Origin: Colletes latitarsis
Lineage: Eukaryota > Arthropoda > Insecta > Hymenoptera > Colletidae
Reading direction: 5' to 3'
DNA: 64,000 nt
Assembly: GCF_051014445.1 (NCBI RefSeq)
Contig: NC_135143.1
Span: 3,100,001-3,164,000, forward strand
Made by a program: the position numbers and the translations under genes. Shown here piece by piece: positions 1 through 13,359 of the stretch. Under the pieces are notes generated by a model. That model did no database searches. It was not told the origin of the DNA and saw only the letters and a list, made by a program, of their open reading frames with translations. Position 1 is the stretch's first letter. Every line of letters starts with the position of its first letter.

Positions 1-1836
1 GAAACATTGCATATAATTATTTCACTCCCACGAGGAGAACATAATGGATAGTTTGATGTAATAGAAAAATACTAAATGAAAGGAGACAAACGTATATTGT
101 GAAACGTATATTGAGTAATGTTTAAAAAACATCATGTTATGACTGATTATATATTACAGATAATTGTCAAACATATATTTGTAAACGATTGCTTCGTCTG
201 TATTAAATTATTATAAATTCGGATATTGTTATCAAAGTTTAGAGATACACATAAGGGTTGCAAGTGGAAGTAGGTGAATTTATCAAAATAAAATATCTAA
301 ACTATTCCAGACTGCAAATGTTTAAAGATACTCCCTGCATTAAAGGTACATTAGGTTGAATAGATAAATAAATAAATTATTTGTCATCGTTGTTGGGCGC
401 GAAATCAACCACACAGCATTAATTACTTAAATAATTATATAGCGTACTTCAGACTTTATTATGTCCTAAATAAATTGTTATAGATAGTTAAACTAGTGTT
501 TCACTACTGCTCGATCTACTTCATAGCAATGTCGTTTTTTTTTTTTTATTGTCGAGGCCAGTCTGTTCTAGGAATTTGTAACAATTTATGGACGTGCTCG
601 TGGAAGTACTACGTGTCACGTTTTACTGCTCAGAGTATTGGAGTAAAAATTTATGAATTGGAAGAAAAATTCAGAATGCATGACTTTTACGAACCTAGAT
701 CGATCAATATCAGTTTGATCGTCCAGACTCAATTGCTACTTCATATAGCACAAATATTATTTAAAGTTATGGATGTCTTTGAACCTTGGACTCCTTCTTT
801 TTCCATTTTAATTGAAACGTTCATTTTACACACCAATCCTTTTTTCTGTACAGTCTTCAAATATGATTTGAACAGATTGACAGAATTTTAGTATAAAGAA
901 ACTCCTCGTTGATTTTAATTCAACGTTTCAAAATGAGTCTTTAAAGGGAATTATTAAATCCTTTTGTTTGTTTTAAACTTCTTTATTCCTAATTTCGTAG
1001 ATTTGTGTTAAATTTACTCTGTAAAATAATACGTCAAGTTAATATAATTTGAGTTTCATTCAAACATTCGGTGTACTGATCGAGAATCATTGTATGCAAT
1101 CGAAGATGCGATACGAAAATTAGTAGAACCTCGTTAATCCGGATACAATCGTTCATATATTATTTTTTAGTTCTAGTAAAAATGGTATTAACATTGTGAA
1201 GAATTATGCAAGCTCATTGAGAAGGATTACAGGCATATTATGAATACCTGAGAACTACGAGGCCTATTCTAATTAAGGAATAATAGTACATGACTATTCA
1301 AACACAATATAGCAGTTTTTTCAAACTTTCATTATGTCGGTTTTATGAACCAATTAATCATACTGTTCTCTCTGCTGTTAATCATGCGAATATTTTCGGT
1401 TCTGTGCAATTTCTTAGGCATAAATTATGCAAAGTATTGCATTTCGATGTTAGGATTACTTCATTAAATCCAGTTTAAATTTGTACGTGTTATTATTGAA
1501 TTATTTACGAAATCGAGACACACCCGTGATTATAGAATAAAATTTCAAAAATTATTACATTAAAAAATTAGTGCAATTTTGTAGATAGTGTTATTTATCT
1601 TCCTTGAATTATCGATTTCACATTTCACGATTATTTATTTATATTTGTAACTCAATAATAGACTGACAAAACATGGAATATTTAAATACATCACTGATGT
1701 GTTCATTTTTCAAGTAGCACAAATAATGTAAATATTTTTTTAGGAAAGGACTAAATATTTGAAATAATTTTTAGAAATAATATAAGTGTTTTGTTGCGGA
1801 TAAACTGTTATTACACAATTTTTAGTTAGCATTACA
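1..1836. other. AT-rich non-coding stretch
   Basis: No gene, RNA gene or recognisable repeat is visible. The longest frame (496-891, +, 131 codons) gives a low-complexity, Phe/Tyr-rich peptide without any domain I recognise, begins next to a T-run, and has no splice or promoter context. I treat it as chance. Confidence 0.6.
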
Positions 1837-2050
1837 TGTTGGGATTGTGTTTGGTTCAGGCCAGTAATTCTAAACAACTCATCATTATACTCAAACACAT
1901 TTACTTCTAATTTTAACAATGAATGTACATATCTCTCCACGTGTTCCCTCACAACGCCATTACACACTACCGGGCGCTCTGCCACGGTATTCCCCCTCGT
2001 ATCTCCGTTCCAACGCTACCAACTACAATCAGTAAAAATAACTACACATT
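1837..2050 (+). repeat. LTR-like repeat, copy 1
   Basis: This segment matches 13192-13359 over about 170 bp, with an internal length difference. Both copies begin TGTTRGGATTGTGTTTG and share the blocks GCCATTACACACTACCGGGC and TCGTATCTCCGTTCCAACGC, then end near CAGTAAAAATAACTA. A TGTTGGGAT start is common in Copia-type LTRs, so a solo LTR fragment is possible. I cannot see a matching CA end or target duplication, so the class is open. A + strand frame (1923-2255) runs through it but has no recognisable domain. Confidence 0.5.
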
Positions 2051-3130
2051 ACATGTCGGAGGAGTCGTGATTGGTGTAGGATATTTTGAGTGGTGGAAAG
2101 ACTTGGGAGGATACAGTTCTATAATTGGTGCTTGGAAAAGTCGTGGAATGGTTTTTTGGAGAAGAAAATGGGATGAAAGTGGAAGGACGATTGGGACTAA
2201 GAAAACTACTTGGAAAAAGAAAATCGAGGTCGATGCAAGGGTTGACGGTGCCTAGATTGTAAAAACATGTTGCTATTTTCTAAATTTCGGAAGGTTTCTG
2301 GCGGCCAAATGTCGCTATTGTTCTGGTGGCCTTATATCGGCACGTACAGGGCTATAGGGGTTTTCTTTGATCTGGGTCGAAATTACTATGGCGTTGAGGC
2401 TGGAATACGTTGCGACGTAACAATAGTACTGAAACATACAAAATTTCCGACTTACTTTTTTGTTGAGAATGTTGGGAATTGAATCGATTAATGCATTAAA
2501 AAGTACTGAATGTCATATGAAGGAGAACATTATTTTAGAATAATAATATATTTACATTTAAATATCTTTGAAACTAATGTTTTTTCGTCATAAGTGATTA
2601 AATATTTTTCTACAAGAAATGACGAGCTGCATTGAATAGTGGATTAAAAAATGTATGATTCTGCTAAAAAGAATATTACTGTCCTGTGCACGTTCTCTAC
2701 GCGTCCATTTATAAACAAACTAATTGCATCAAATTATGCGTCCCCTGAAACCATTTAATGCATGCGTGAAACATTTTTCAGTATCCTCAACAGTTTTGAA
2801 GATATTTGAATGGACAAAGTTCGTGAGATACACTATTAATTATAAGATTTACATTTACAATTTTATAATACTTGTTATTAACATTTTAATATTTTTGTTG
2901 TATTTTTCGTAAATAAGAATTCTGTTACTAAAATCATTTCTACTAGATTTAGTAGAAATTTCCAGTTCCAGTTTTTAACATTGTTATGAACAAAATTGTG
3001 GAGACTTTTAAAACACACACCTAAAAGATCAGAAACTGAATTAAATAAACACTCAGCTTTAACAAAAATTTCTAAGAAACCATTAAAGAATTGCGGTCTA
3101 GACAGGAATTCTCCCATAAAGGGGACGATG
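2051..3130. other. Unclassified; G-rich then AT-rich
   Basis: From 2060 to 2480 the + strand is G-rich and two adjacent frames stay open (1923-2255 and 2267-2482), but neither peptide shows a known motif. It could be the body of the element whose terminus is the LTR-like repeat just upstream. The remainder is AT-rich with nothing visible. Confidence 0.35.
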
Positions 3131-3600
3131 CGTATCAACGATCGTCTTTAAAACTAGTCTTTTGACAAAGAAACGAACCGGACTTCGAATACCGGAAAAT
3201 CAGAAGTTGCACGAGCCCGAAGCACAGGTCACTGACACCTGTAGGTGTCTTCGAAAGTCTCGAGAGAATACTCTTTTCACCGTTGGGCCAGCCAGAAGGT
3301 AACAATGACGAGAGCAGGACGACAATAGAGAAAGGATAATTCCTGAATTTAGACGGGTAATTGACAAGGATTTAGAGGGGACGACGATATTATCCAAGCA
3401 ATCCCGCGTTCCTTCCATCACGCACGTGAGTACACGAGGAGGAAACTAAGACGGTTAATCAAACGATAAGCACGTTTGGAACTGATCCAAGCGACATTCC
3501 TCGCTGTAACGTCATCGCGAACAATGTTTGGAACGAACGACGACTTGTGCGTTTCGCTTTCTAACGATTTTCGCGACGACAACCACCCCATGTTTCATCA
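3131..3600. other. GC-richer non-coding patch
   Basis: Base composition rises against both flanks and CpG is frequent. No long frame or RNA gene is visible. Similar patches recur along the window about every 3-8 kb. Confidence 0.4.
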
Positions 3601-3651
3601 TTCGTTTATACTTCTCGATGAACATTGAAATTTGGTCGTACGATCAACATT

Positions 3652-4005
3652 CGTCGACGGATAAACATTATTACTTGCTCTAAAGAGCACTAAATTGCTC
3701 ATCTTTTGATGCAAAACATAATGTAACTTCATCTGTGGTAATACGAAACAGAAATACAATTTAAAGATATAAAATGCAAAATACAAACTAAATCATATTG
3801 CATTCTTCCTTCTTTCGAAGGGAAGATGATACGAGGCAGCATTTTTTATATTTAAGTACATATAATTTAATTTGTATTTCACATTTATGTTTTTAAAATA
3901 TTTTTGTATTATCACAGATGAAATTATATTATGGTTTGCATCTGAAGATGAGCAATTTAGTCGAAAATGTTGAGGTTCACAAACAATAATATTCATCGAC
4001 AAATA
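3652..4005. repeat. Foldback repeat (inverted arms, about 350 bp)
   Basis: The left arm (about 3652-3805) is the imperfect reverse complement of the right arm (about 3845-4005). For example, CTAAATTGCTCATCTT at 3690 pairs with AAGATGAGCAATTTAG ending at 3960. The centre carries CTTTCGAAGGGAAGATGA. Further partial copies lie at 4012-4190 and 5385-5515, so it is a repeat family and not a unique hairpin. No coding remnant is visible. Confidence 0.75.
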
Positions 4006-4011
4006 AATGGT

Positions 4012-4190
4012 TTTTAGTCACTAAATAACTCACCTTTAGATGCATAACATAATATAATTTTATCTATAATAATACAAAACAGAAATATTTTAAACATATA
4101 AGTATGAAACTAAATTATATGTGTTACTTAAATATAACAAAATGATGCCTCGTATCTTTCTTTTGGAAGAAAGAGAAACAAAGTATAATT
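4012..4190 (+). repeat. Partial copy of the 3.7-kb foldback arm
   Basis: The sequence from ACTAAATAACTCACCTTT through GATGCCTCGTATCTTTC follows the left arm at 3690-3800 and then the reverse complement of the centre at 3825-3880. It lies immediately after the complete foldback, giving arm-arm-arm order. Confidence 0.65.
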
Positions 4191-5384
4191 GTTTTTTCAA
4201 ATTAAATCAATACATAAGTGAACAAATTTTATATGTAATCAGTGAGTAGAGATAAAATAGATATTGTTTGTGATCCATAATGTTCAAGGGTTAGAAGTAT
4301 TTGAAAAAGTAAAATGTTCTACATTTATTCGTGTTATCAAAAAAATAAGCAGTTTCTACAATATAATCGATGATTACACATTTTCGTATGACTGTACTTG
4401 GTACTAGAATATTTCTTTCTTGTAAGTCATAAATCATTCATATCTCGAGAACAAAATGTGTTTAATGGTTGAAATTTCCATACAGCTTTATCTCAAATAA
4501 TAATTTCAGCTACTAAGTTTTGAGCCCTTCGTGTGGCACCAGCGGTGAACACATTTTAGACATGGAACGTGAACCATAAAGCATGAAAGAACATGCAGTT
4601 TTCATAAAAAAATTAACACAGATGTTGAAATGTATACGTTAGATTAAATCGTTTAATCTCTTCCTCATTCGATAGATTAAGTGCATTGTAATTATATTGC
4701 ACAGAAATTCAAAGTTTTCTTGAAATATAATATAATAATTTTAACATTTTTTTTATTATAGATTAGTTTTTACATTTTATAAAATTTACAATTAATGAAA
4801 AATTAATGATTATTCATGTAAATAAATAATTTTTATTCAGAAAACACTAAACTTCAATTACAGATATAATATCAGTGGTGTATCTAGAAGTGTTTGGAAG
4901 GGGGATTGGGGTTGAAAAAATTCGAGAGTTTAAGAATTGCACCCTTAAAAATTATAATTGAAAATTGAAATATTAAAGTTCGACATTTGTGTATAATAGA
5001 GAAATCGCATGAAGTGTTTAAAATTCAGATTCTTTTGATAAATTGGGGGGCGGGCCGTCAAGCTACTATAAACTTTTTATTCGTAGATAATTACAGATTA
5101 ATTATTCATCTCCTTGGAATATATTTATACTAGCAAATATCGAAACTAAAAATTGAAAATAAAAGTTACTCTATCAATAATTTTTGTGAAGTTCGAAAAT
5201 TGTAAATTGGAAGAAACAATCAAAATATATCATATATGCATGTGTAATATTCCAATTAAAGTATTCATTTCAGTAAGAACATAATACATAATCTATATAT
5301 TCAACCGAAGAACTATTATATAAACATATTCAAAAAAAAGGAAATACATTGTACCTTTTTTGATATCTACGTTTCACACCACAT
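4191..5384. other. AT-rich, nothing recognised
   Basis: Short T and A runs only; no frame above 60 codons and no clear repeat. Confidence 0.5.
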
Positions 5385-5515
5385 GTACTTTAATTTGTAT
5401 TTTATATTGTAGTTTTATATTATTATAGATCAAATTTATATTATATATCTGAATTTAATGATTGAAAACGTTTATATTTACAAATAATAGTATTTATATG
5501 TCAATGAATATTCGC
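5385..5515 (-). repeat. Partial copy of the 3.7-kb foldback arm
   Basis: It matches the right arm at 3860-4005: TTTAATTTGTATTT, then TATTATAGATCAAATTTATATT (cf. 3880-3930), then AATAATAGTATTTATATGTC (cf. 3985-4000). It is diverged. Confidence 0.5.
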
Positions 5516-7387
5516 TTCTATAACCAAATTTAAACGTATGTTAAAAAATATAAGCAAAGAAAACTACTTTCAATTTTTGTTTATATTTTTCATTCGACCA
5601 GAAAGCTTTCCGCCCGGGGAAACAAAATGGATACGAAATGACTGTTCGGCGGCAAACTTCGCGCGTTTAATCCTGGATTTTATGGGTGTCAAACTTAGCG
5701 GAACTTTTATTTTAGGCGGTCACTATTTTAAGCACCTTTGGCATTCGTGTTCTTGTTTTGTTCGATGAACCGTACAAATTTCGTAAAATTATTCGTTCTC
5801 GATGTATCTATCGTTTGATAGCGTCGCATTTAAATCCGTCGTATGCTTTTTACTGGAATCGAATGTCGATTATACGTAAAGCAGAAGAATTTCAAAGGTT
5901 CAGTTACCTTATCTTGCTCGATAAAAAGTAAGTAATTGCGCAAACATTTTCGTCGGACATACTTTGATTCTAATTTGTCGTCTCATCGTATTAACTACTA
6001 ATCACGGTTTAAGTACAGGTTCATGTTTTCGATGAAATCTGATTGTCACTCGTAATTTTCATTCGAAAAGGAATATCAATTCGATTTTTCCGAAGGTGAT
6101 TGAAAAATACTGAAACAAAAATCTGCAATGTTCGCGATACCGTTAACGCGAAAAGAGTTAAAACTGGCGATGGTAATAATAATGGCCGTAATAATATCGA
6201 TAATACCGTTGGTAATTACAGTAATAATAGGGGTATAAAATGATAGGGGATAAGTATAATTACGCGAGAATACGGGGTAAGCGCCGATATACGTTTATTT
6301 CTTTTCGGAATAAAAGGTCAGAAAACCAATTAACAAGATCGAGAGAATATAATAATAGAGAAAAACTGCGAATCGTTTTCGCGAATGGTTTCATTTTTGT
6401 CAGTTGAATGATAATTAAGAAGCTTATTCTTGTAGCGATGCAAATTACGTGTACGAATTTCCCAAGGTTATCGGTTAAAAACTTAATTTGTTTCCAGTGA
6501 TCCTTTAATATCATAATTTTTAGAAGAAATATTTAAAACATCACCTTTTCGTATAAAAGTTATGATACTATTGGTATATTCACAACAAGTATCTTAATAT
6601 TAGAAAGTAAATTCCATCATCACACACACGAAGCACAGACAATAATATTTTATAATGAAGAGAACATGTTCGAAAACAGCGTCGAATACTAAATATACGC
6701 TGGTTATCATAAATTCTACAATACGTTCCTGATATAATCTTGCAACATTTGCAATACCTGTTTTGTAATTATGTACGAAATTTATTACATGACTCTCAGA
6801 CTGTTGAATATTGTTAAATCACGTGTTCTAACTAATCTACAATATTAAATTATTATTGAATTTCCAACACTTTGCCTTTTTGCACTGAATAACTTTTCTT
6901 TACGCGCCGATACGTATAGCTTAGAATTTATTAGTCACAGTTACGATTAGGTTATAGCCTCGTCCACCAACAGAAAATTGCTCGATTAATTGGTAATCAT
7001 TTTTAATTCTGTGCACTCGTGATAGAGATTGCGATCCAAATAAAAAGGAAATGATTAATTACACAACTATAGTAATTACAAATATTATACAATTATAATA
7101 AATGAAATTAGAACTACGTTCTAAATGATTGCTTCATATTTTATGTGTTATAATGGAATTAATTTTTGAAAATTTTCTGTTGGTGTCCAGCTAATTAACA
7201 AAGATATTAAATATTTAGATACGCTTAGCTATGTTTAGTTATTGAATATTCTCCGACTCAGGCAACTTTTGTATTTATTTTAAAATGAATATTTCAAAGC
7301 CACGTAATCCTTTTCGAACTTTTATTTCATACATAACTGTCCTACTATCTACACTAGGCTACGACATTTACAGACGATTCAGTATGT
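5516..7387. other. Non-coding; interrupted TAA/TAG-type microsatellite at 6172-6235
   Basis: A degenerate ATAATA/GTAATAAT tract occupies 6172-6235. Two short frames (5538-5768 + and 6260-6514 -) show no domain. Nothing else is recognised. Confidence 0.5.
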
Positions 7388-7735
7388 GATTGTAGTATGT
7401 GAGCGCCATTAGACCCTGGTGAAGGCAATTCTCTTAATTATTACAGTATTGCAACATCAATAAACTCCTACTTGGTACATATTTTCTTCCAATACAAAAA
7501 TACACAAAAACTTATGAACTGAATTAATATTAAACGAGACATACTGTGAGTAGATGGGGTTATACAGAGCTAACTTATAATTGTTAATTATATACATTTT
7601 TAAAAGTATTGAGTATTTATATCTAATATTTTACATACATCAAAAGGGATCACTATATTACTATTCTGCAAAAACATATTAAAATCAAAGTTGAGCACTT
7701 TATGTCCTTCCCTTGTAAGTACCGCATACTATTAT
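7388..7735 (+). repeat. Repeat F2, uninterrupted copy
   Basis: GATTGTAGTATGTGAGCG through the TCAATAAACTC block (7388-7540) matches 22573-22715, and 7600-7735 matches 22720-22764 joined to 23707-23795. The join falls at TTTTACATA, which is exactly where an F1 element sits in the 22-kb copy. This copy therefore represents the empty site. Other F2 pieces lie at 19515-19605 and, inverted, at 21287-21395. Confidence 0.75.
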
Positions 7736-7749
7736 GTGATATTTTTTTA

Positions 7750-7930
7750 ATAGAGTCGAACTTGATAAAAGTAGTTACAAAAACTTTGTGTCTCAAATAA
7801 TTTCCTCGGCTGGAAATGTCCTCCAGCTGCGACACTTACAGGATCAAAGAGGAATATGGAGCTTACTAATCAAAAATTCGATTCGATTCGACGATTGTAA
7901 ACCATTTTCTTCCAATACTGTAGCAATTCT
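7750..7930 (+). repeat. Repeat F2b, about 180 bp, copy 1
   Basis: Near-identical to 16332-16510: AGTCGAACTTGATAAAAGTA through AAATTCGATTCGATTCGACG to CTTCCAAT-CTGTAGCAATTCTC. The sequence after it also matches in part (CAGTRAATYATYYCTAAG, CGTCGTG), so the unit may run to about 8010 here and 16570 there. Confidence 0.75.
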
Positions 7931-8023
7931 CTGAATTGCCTTCATCAGTTTAATGATGCTCACACACTACAGTAAATCATTTCTAAGTGTCGTGCCTTAA
8001 TATAGACTACACGACGAGGTTTC

Positions 8024-9107
8024 GTTAAAAAGTTATTGAAGAATTCCAAATCATTATGGAAAAATTATTTTCGGTTGCGGGGATCAAATACAATCATTTT
8101 TTATCCTTAGACATACCCCCGAAATTCTACGCATTTTCGAGAAAAAAAATTCCTTACCGAAAATATAGTTTCTGGCCAGAAATGTTGCCCGAAAATTTCA
8201 TGCGAATCTTTAAAATGTCATAACTTCTGAACGGATTGGACGATTTTAATGTTTCAAACGGCAAATAACGCGTATTTTGGTAAAGAATATGTAGACATAC
8301 TAAAAATCTTCAATATGTTGGACCTCAACCCGTAAAGTTAGAAAAACTCCATAAAAATGGTCCATTTTCAAACGGCCATATTTCAATAAAACTTTTTGTC
8401 GAAGTAGAGCTCATGTGTACCTACAAAAAAGTATTAGACAACTTTTCCGTAGGGCGTCAAATAAAATTACTAAAAATCAAAAACGAATTGTTAAGAAAAA
8501 TCGACAGGGCTAGCTGCTAAAATTTTTCAACGAAAAAAAAATTTCAAATCGTTTTAAAAAAATTATTTTTGTTTCCGAGGATCAATTACAATACTTTTTA
8601 GTGAATAGATATATCCTCGAAATCCTAACCAGTTTCAAGAAAAAAATTCAATAATGGGATAAATTTTTCGGTAAAATTAAAAAATTTCAAATCGTTCTAA
8701 AAAAATTATTTTTAGTTGCTGATGTCAATTACAATCATTTTTGGTTAATACACATAATCCCGAAACCCTACTCACTTTCGAGAAAAAAAATTCATTACTG
8801 AAGATATAATGTCTGACCAGAACTGTCTGGTTACTCTGAAAAAAAAAAAATTTCAAATCGTTCTGGAAATATTATTTTTAGTTGCGGGGATCAATTACAA
8901 TCATTTTTAGTCAATACACATACCCCCGAAATCCCACGTACTTTCGAGGAAAAAAATTCTTTACCGAAAATATACTGTGTAGCCGGAAATGTTTCTATAA
9001 CTTTTTAACGAAGCCTCAATGAACAAATTAGTATCCTTGATTTTCGTCTTATTTTGGCCTCTAGAATTTCCCATTAAAATTTTTCCCAGGGATGGCTGAA
9101 CACCATG
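8024..9107 (+). mobile_element. F1 element, left end lost
   Basis: The right terminal inverted repeat is complete, from about 9000 to 9107 (TTTTAACGAAGCCTCAATGA through TTCCCAGGGATGGCTGAACA), and is followed by TA. The left side starts inside the TIR at TTTCGTTAAAAAGTTATT and lacks the CAGGGTGTTCGG end. Inside are several units of about 145 bp, each with a CAAATCGTTCT-like block, AATTATTTTTNGTTGCGG and CCCGAAAT-CTAC. A middle block at 8380-8520 is shared with the 23, 43 and 56-kb copies. No transposase is present. Confidence 0.8.
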
Positions 9108-9152
9108 TATAAATGGTTCGTATCAATGGTTAGTATCAATTTCTTGATATCT

Positions 9153-9600
9153 AATCCGTTCAAATTGTGTTCTATTGCACTCTTGTATACTGTTCGTAAC
9201 TCTAGTAACTAGTGTAACTGAATGTAACTATTCTCTTGTGACTATAACTCTTGTGGTCTATGTATCTGTAACTTGTAAAATGCTCTGACCTCAAAAATAG
9301 GCGGTGATTCTATTTGGAAATCAGAAGTTTGCCCATCCCTCATGGGCCAGTCCTCCGATCCTCCAAATCCCACCCACTGATGGTTTGTACGGTGGTAGAC
9401 GTCTGCGGTCCCAAGGGACAGGTAGATGCTCTCAAATTACCCTTTGAAACTAATTAAGTATGCTGAATGGTTTAATGGCTTTAGTGTACGGCAATTCCTA
9501 TTGTCAAAAAAGGTACACTTGCCGGATGACCAAATTAAGTAATTTAAGTAATATTGAGAATAAATGACGTGCCCTATAATATAAAATGTTTTGGAATTTC
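9153..9600 (+). repeat. Repeat F3, copy 1
   Basis: Matches 21579-22067 along most of its length: CCGTTCAAATTGTGTTCTAT, ATAGGCGGTGATTCTATTT, CAAATTACCCYTTGAAACTA and, at the 3' end, AAGTAATTTAAGTAATATTGA. The 3' 135 bp recur alone at 56755-56890. I cannot classify it. A retroelement 3' end or LTR is possible because copies share one end, but no poly(A) tail or target duplication is clear. Confidence 0.75.
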
Positions 9601-9639
9601 AATCAGCTGGGTTCACATTATTTCTTGAATACTATCTGC

Positions 9640-10510
9640 CACGCAGAAAGCTCAGATCGTCGCGAATATTTCGATTGAAAAAGACGTCAGAAGGCTGATC
9701 GTGCGGCGTATCCTCGGGCTGGGAGCATGCGTAAAGGAGATGAGGACAAATGGTTTACATGCGGGCGGAAGCGAGAAGAGGCTGCGTTGTATCTGCCGTC
9801 CGGGGGAACCTGAGATTTCGCGACGGAGGAGTCTCCGCGCGTGCACCCTTGGATGCAGGCTTCCGCTGAACGATTTCTGTCGATGCACTTAGCGCCGGGC
9901 AGCTCTGCGTTTTCCCGACGCTAACGAGCGGCCTGGGCGAGCGTCGAGGAGGAGCAACAAGCAGCAACGGCAGCATCACGATGCAAAGAATCAGCGTGCT
10001 AGGGAAAGGGCAACGCCGGAGAGCAGAGGGCAGGCGCGTTACGAGCCAGACGAGGAGAAAAATACTCGACAGAAGAGAGGAGAGAAGAGAGCCGACGGAG
10101 GCGACCAGCGAAAGAGCGAGCAAGAGGACGAAAGACTGGCTCAGAAGCAAGCGAACGTCGGCAAGATAGGAGGCGGCAGCCAGCAATTACTAGCTGGAAT
10201 GTCTGGGAACGCGTGGGACTCGATCCTAAAGGCTCGACCACGACAAAGTCCCGCGATTCACCCCGCCTGCCCCTCGTCCGCATCCGCGAAGAGGCCCCGT
10301 TCAGGCTCATACCGGGTGGTCAGCCGGAGAGGACGCGATCCTCCAGGTTAAATCGTTCCGTTCTGTTTCTTTTTTTCCTCCTTAACCGTCCGTCGACCCA
10401 CTTGAACGAAACACGTAACTCACCGGGCCCGCTAGTCGCCTCCCACGCCGATAGCTCATATTTTACCATCGAAGATGAGGCTATAAACGGTCCTCCGAAG
10501 TGTTAAATTA
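9640..10510. other. GC-rich, CpG-rich patch with polypurine tract
   Basis: Strong composition change from AT-rich flanks, with a GA-rich tract at 10045-10120. Five or more frames on both strands are open over the same bases (9652-9888 -, 9755-10186 -, 9981-10169 +, 9999-10310 -, 10213-10506 +). That is expected from low stop-codon density and does not mark a gene. It could be a CpG-rich promoter, untranslated exon or enhancer; the sequence alone does not decide. Confidence 0.45.
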
Positions 10511-13191
10511 TGAACTAGGAAGCAAACTAAAAGTTAATATTTCGGTACGAATAGTAAGATATACGCAGCTTAAGAAGCTGCAGTTCTGCGTGGGATACCA
10601 GCCACCGATTTATAACAGCACCTGAGAGTTTTCGAGTAATTCATCGTCGATCGTTCTTCGAATCTTCCTCGGGTTAACCTTTTGCACCCGATTGTTCCTT
10701 CTAAGGGAACACGAGAAAACTGCAGGTAATTGTAGAGGAAAGCTTATGCAAATTCAACGTTTTTCGAAGCATTCCTTTTCCATTGCAAGCAAAAATAACG
10801 AGAATATTGACTATCGGGTACTTGTACCGATTTTTGCTTTACTGAAGCCGTTAATAAATAAATACTTAAGACTTAATTTGATATATAAAAGATATACGTA
10901 CCTATCTCTTTTTAAAGGTACCTTTTTATGTGAAAAATATTAATTATATCATAGTATTTTTAATGAATGTGCCCTTTTAACTCTCTGTGTCTATTTCTAT
11001 AGCTGCCCATATTTCTGTGCCCCTATTGCTGTACAGGGCACAGCACTCGGCCAATAATATCAATACCAGTATTAATAATAATATTGACGATCCCTTTTAA
11101 TGTAATAAGAGTTATATAAATTCTTCCCTCAATATCAACTACAAACGATCAGTAATATCAACTGTTATAATATTGACTTATTTTTGTAAATAACGTCCTT
11201 GCTCTGTCTTTCTTTTTAATAATATTGGCGTTTTTAGTAAACCTTAAGTATTACTCTTATTATAAAAGTAAAACATGGAACCTTTTTAATTTAATTCGAC
11301 ATTTATTATTTGCAAAAGGTCTTGTGAAATGATTGCATTATTTTGAAAGATTATTTCATGTAATTTATTACAAAATAATAATATTTTAACACATACATTA
11401 TAAACATAAGTAGCCTATGCATTATTTTTTTAATAGCAGGTTTACCTAAAAATTGTCTATTATGTTTTTTCATTTTCACTTCTTTTTAAACTGTTTTGGT
11501 TTTTCCTTTCTTTTCCTTTTTAATTCAAGTTTTCCCGCTCAAATTATACTTTTCGTACGAAAATTAGGTTACATTGAATTACACTAAAATAGAGACTTGT
11601 TTTAAAATCTGCCAATATTTTTGAATTTATTTTAAAAATTAAAGAATATGCTTTATCAGTCCTATTTTGATAATTTGTTTACTGTAGTAAGCTTTCTTAT
11701 AAAGTAATATGCATTTTAGATAGTGTAGATTATATTAATAATTAATTTACACAAAACTATTCATTGAACATTTTTCAAGGTTTCTGACAAGAAATTCAAG
11801 CAAATTCTCTAAAATCGCAGAGCATTCTTTAAAAAATGTTTACTACACTTTAACGTATACAAAGCGTAATAATTTTTCTTCATTCTTATATGTTATTAAG
11901 CAAACGTAATTTAAACAAATAATATCCCTATTTATAAAAAATTTATAAAATAAAATTTTTTTTTCTATAAATGATTTTAATTCGAAGGCACAGAAATTGG
12001 GACAAGTATCCTAGATCCTCTTTTATAAAAGCAAAAGTGATAAACTTCTTTACCCTGCTATCGAATAGGTTCTTCTTTTCAAACTTGGGCGTATATTCAG
12101 TTGAATATTACTGCAGTGATGCGAGATAAATAACCAAACTAGAATTTTCGAATTATTTCAAATAATTATTTTCAATGTTATATCATGCTATTTAAAATAG
12201 TATTCATTATCTAGCGAAGAAATGTGCTCGAGTAAAAAGGGTTCATCTATCGATAAACGTCAAGCACGAATTCTACTTTTAGATCGTTACTGCTTGTCTC
12301 TGCTTGTATTTATAGCGCGAATGGGAGCCAAATGCTATAACGGGGTTGACCTTGGGTGGCTTAAAACGACTAATCATCTTTATTCCGACTGATCCGTCGA
12401 TAGGTCAAGACTTACTATCAAAGATGGGATTATTTTATTTCCTTACTTATTTCCTTATTTCCTTACTTTGAATTGATTCAAACTAAAAATTAATTCGAAT
12501 AAAAGTAAGAAGTCATGGAATGGGAATTTATCTTTTCCTCACTTTTGAGAAATAGATAGCTTTATTGTATTTTTAATACATTCTATATATTTTTGAAATT
12601 GAAATTAAAATGTCGAACACTTTCTTTGTTTCCATGTATACTGTGAATGATAAGAATAGCTGAACATTGCATTATTGGAGACCATTATGTTAACATTGAT
12701 CATTTTTTCGAATTCAATAATATTACCAATGAATTAAAAGATTCGTTTTTAAAATGATTTTGATACCGAAACATAGAAATTGGTCCATTTTAATTTCTAT
12801 GTGTCACATGAGACACATCCTGATTCTTATAAAATACTATAAACAACAGGTGTCAAGAGAATATACTTGGCCTTCAATTTGTAAACATGTAATAAATGAT
12901 TACTGTTTATTTAACACTGATCGAAATTTAAAATTTGTATAAATAAAACGATTACACATCCTAATTCCTTACACACAAAAACAGATATAATTGAACAATT
13001 CTTAGAAACTCTAAAACCATCCGTGCAGCGTATTGTATATTAATTATTTTACAAAATTTTATAAGCGATAATATTTTCTTTCTATAATCTTTATTTTGTT
13101 GTTCCTTAGATATTACTTCTTTTTGTACCAAAAGGTTTTTCCTGTTAATAAATGAGTAATAATAATAACAATAACACAGAACTACGAGGAC
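10511..13191. other. AT-rich non-coding stretch
   Basis: No gene, tRNA or strong repeat seen. ATATCAA/ATTAATAAT-like words repeat loosely at 11045-11180. The frames 10692-10943 and 12754-12942 have no recognisable domain. Confidence 0.5.
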
Positions 13192-13359
13192 TGTTAGGAT
13201 TGTGTTTGTTTTTATTTTTATTTTAACAATGAACGTACATAGGTATTTCTACACGTATTACATAATACGCCATTACACACTACCGGGCACTCTACTACGG
13301 GATTCCCGCTCGTATCTCCGTTCCAACGCTACCAACCATAATCAGTAAAAATAACTATA
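13192..13359 (+). repeat. LTR-like repeat, copy 2
   Basis: Pairs with 1837-2050 (see there). Begins TGTTAGGATTGTGTTTG and lacks the about 45-bp internal stretch present after GTGTTTG in copy 1. Confidence 0.5.

Noticed and set aside
9755..10186. 143-codon minus-strand hydrophobic frame, as a possible membrane protein
   Set aside because: The Leu/Ser-rich run is the reverse of a GA-rich polypurine tract, so hydrophobicity follows from composition.
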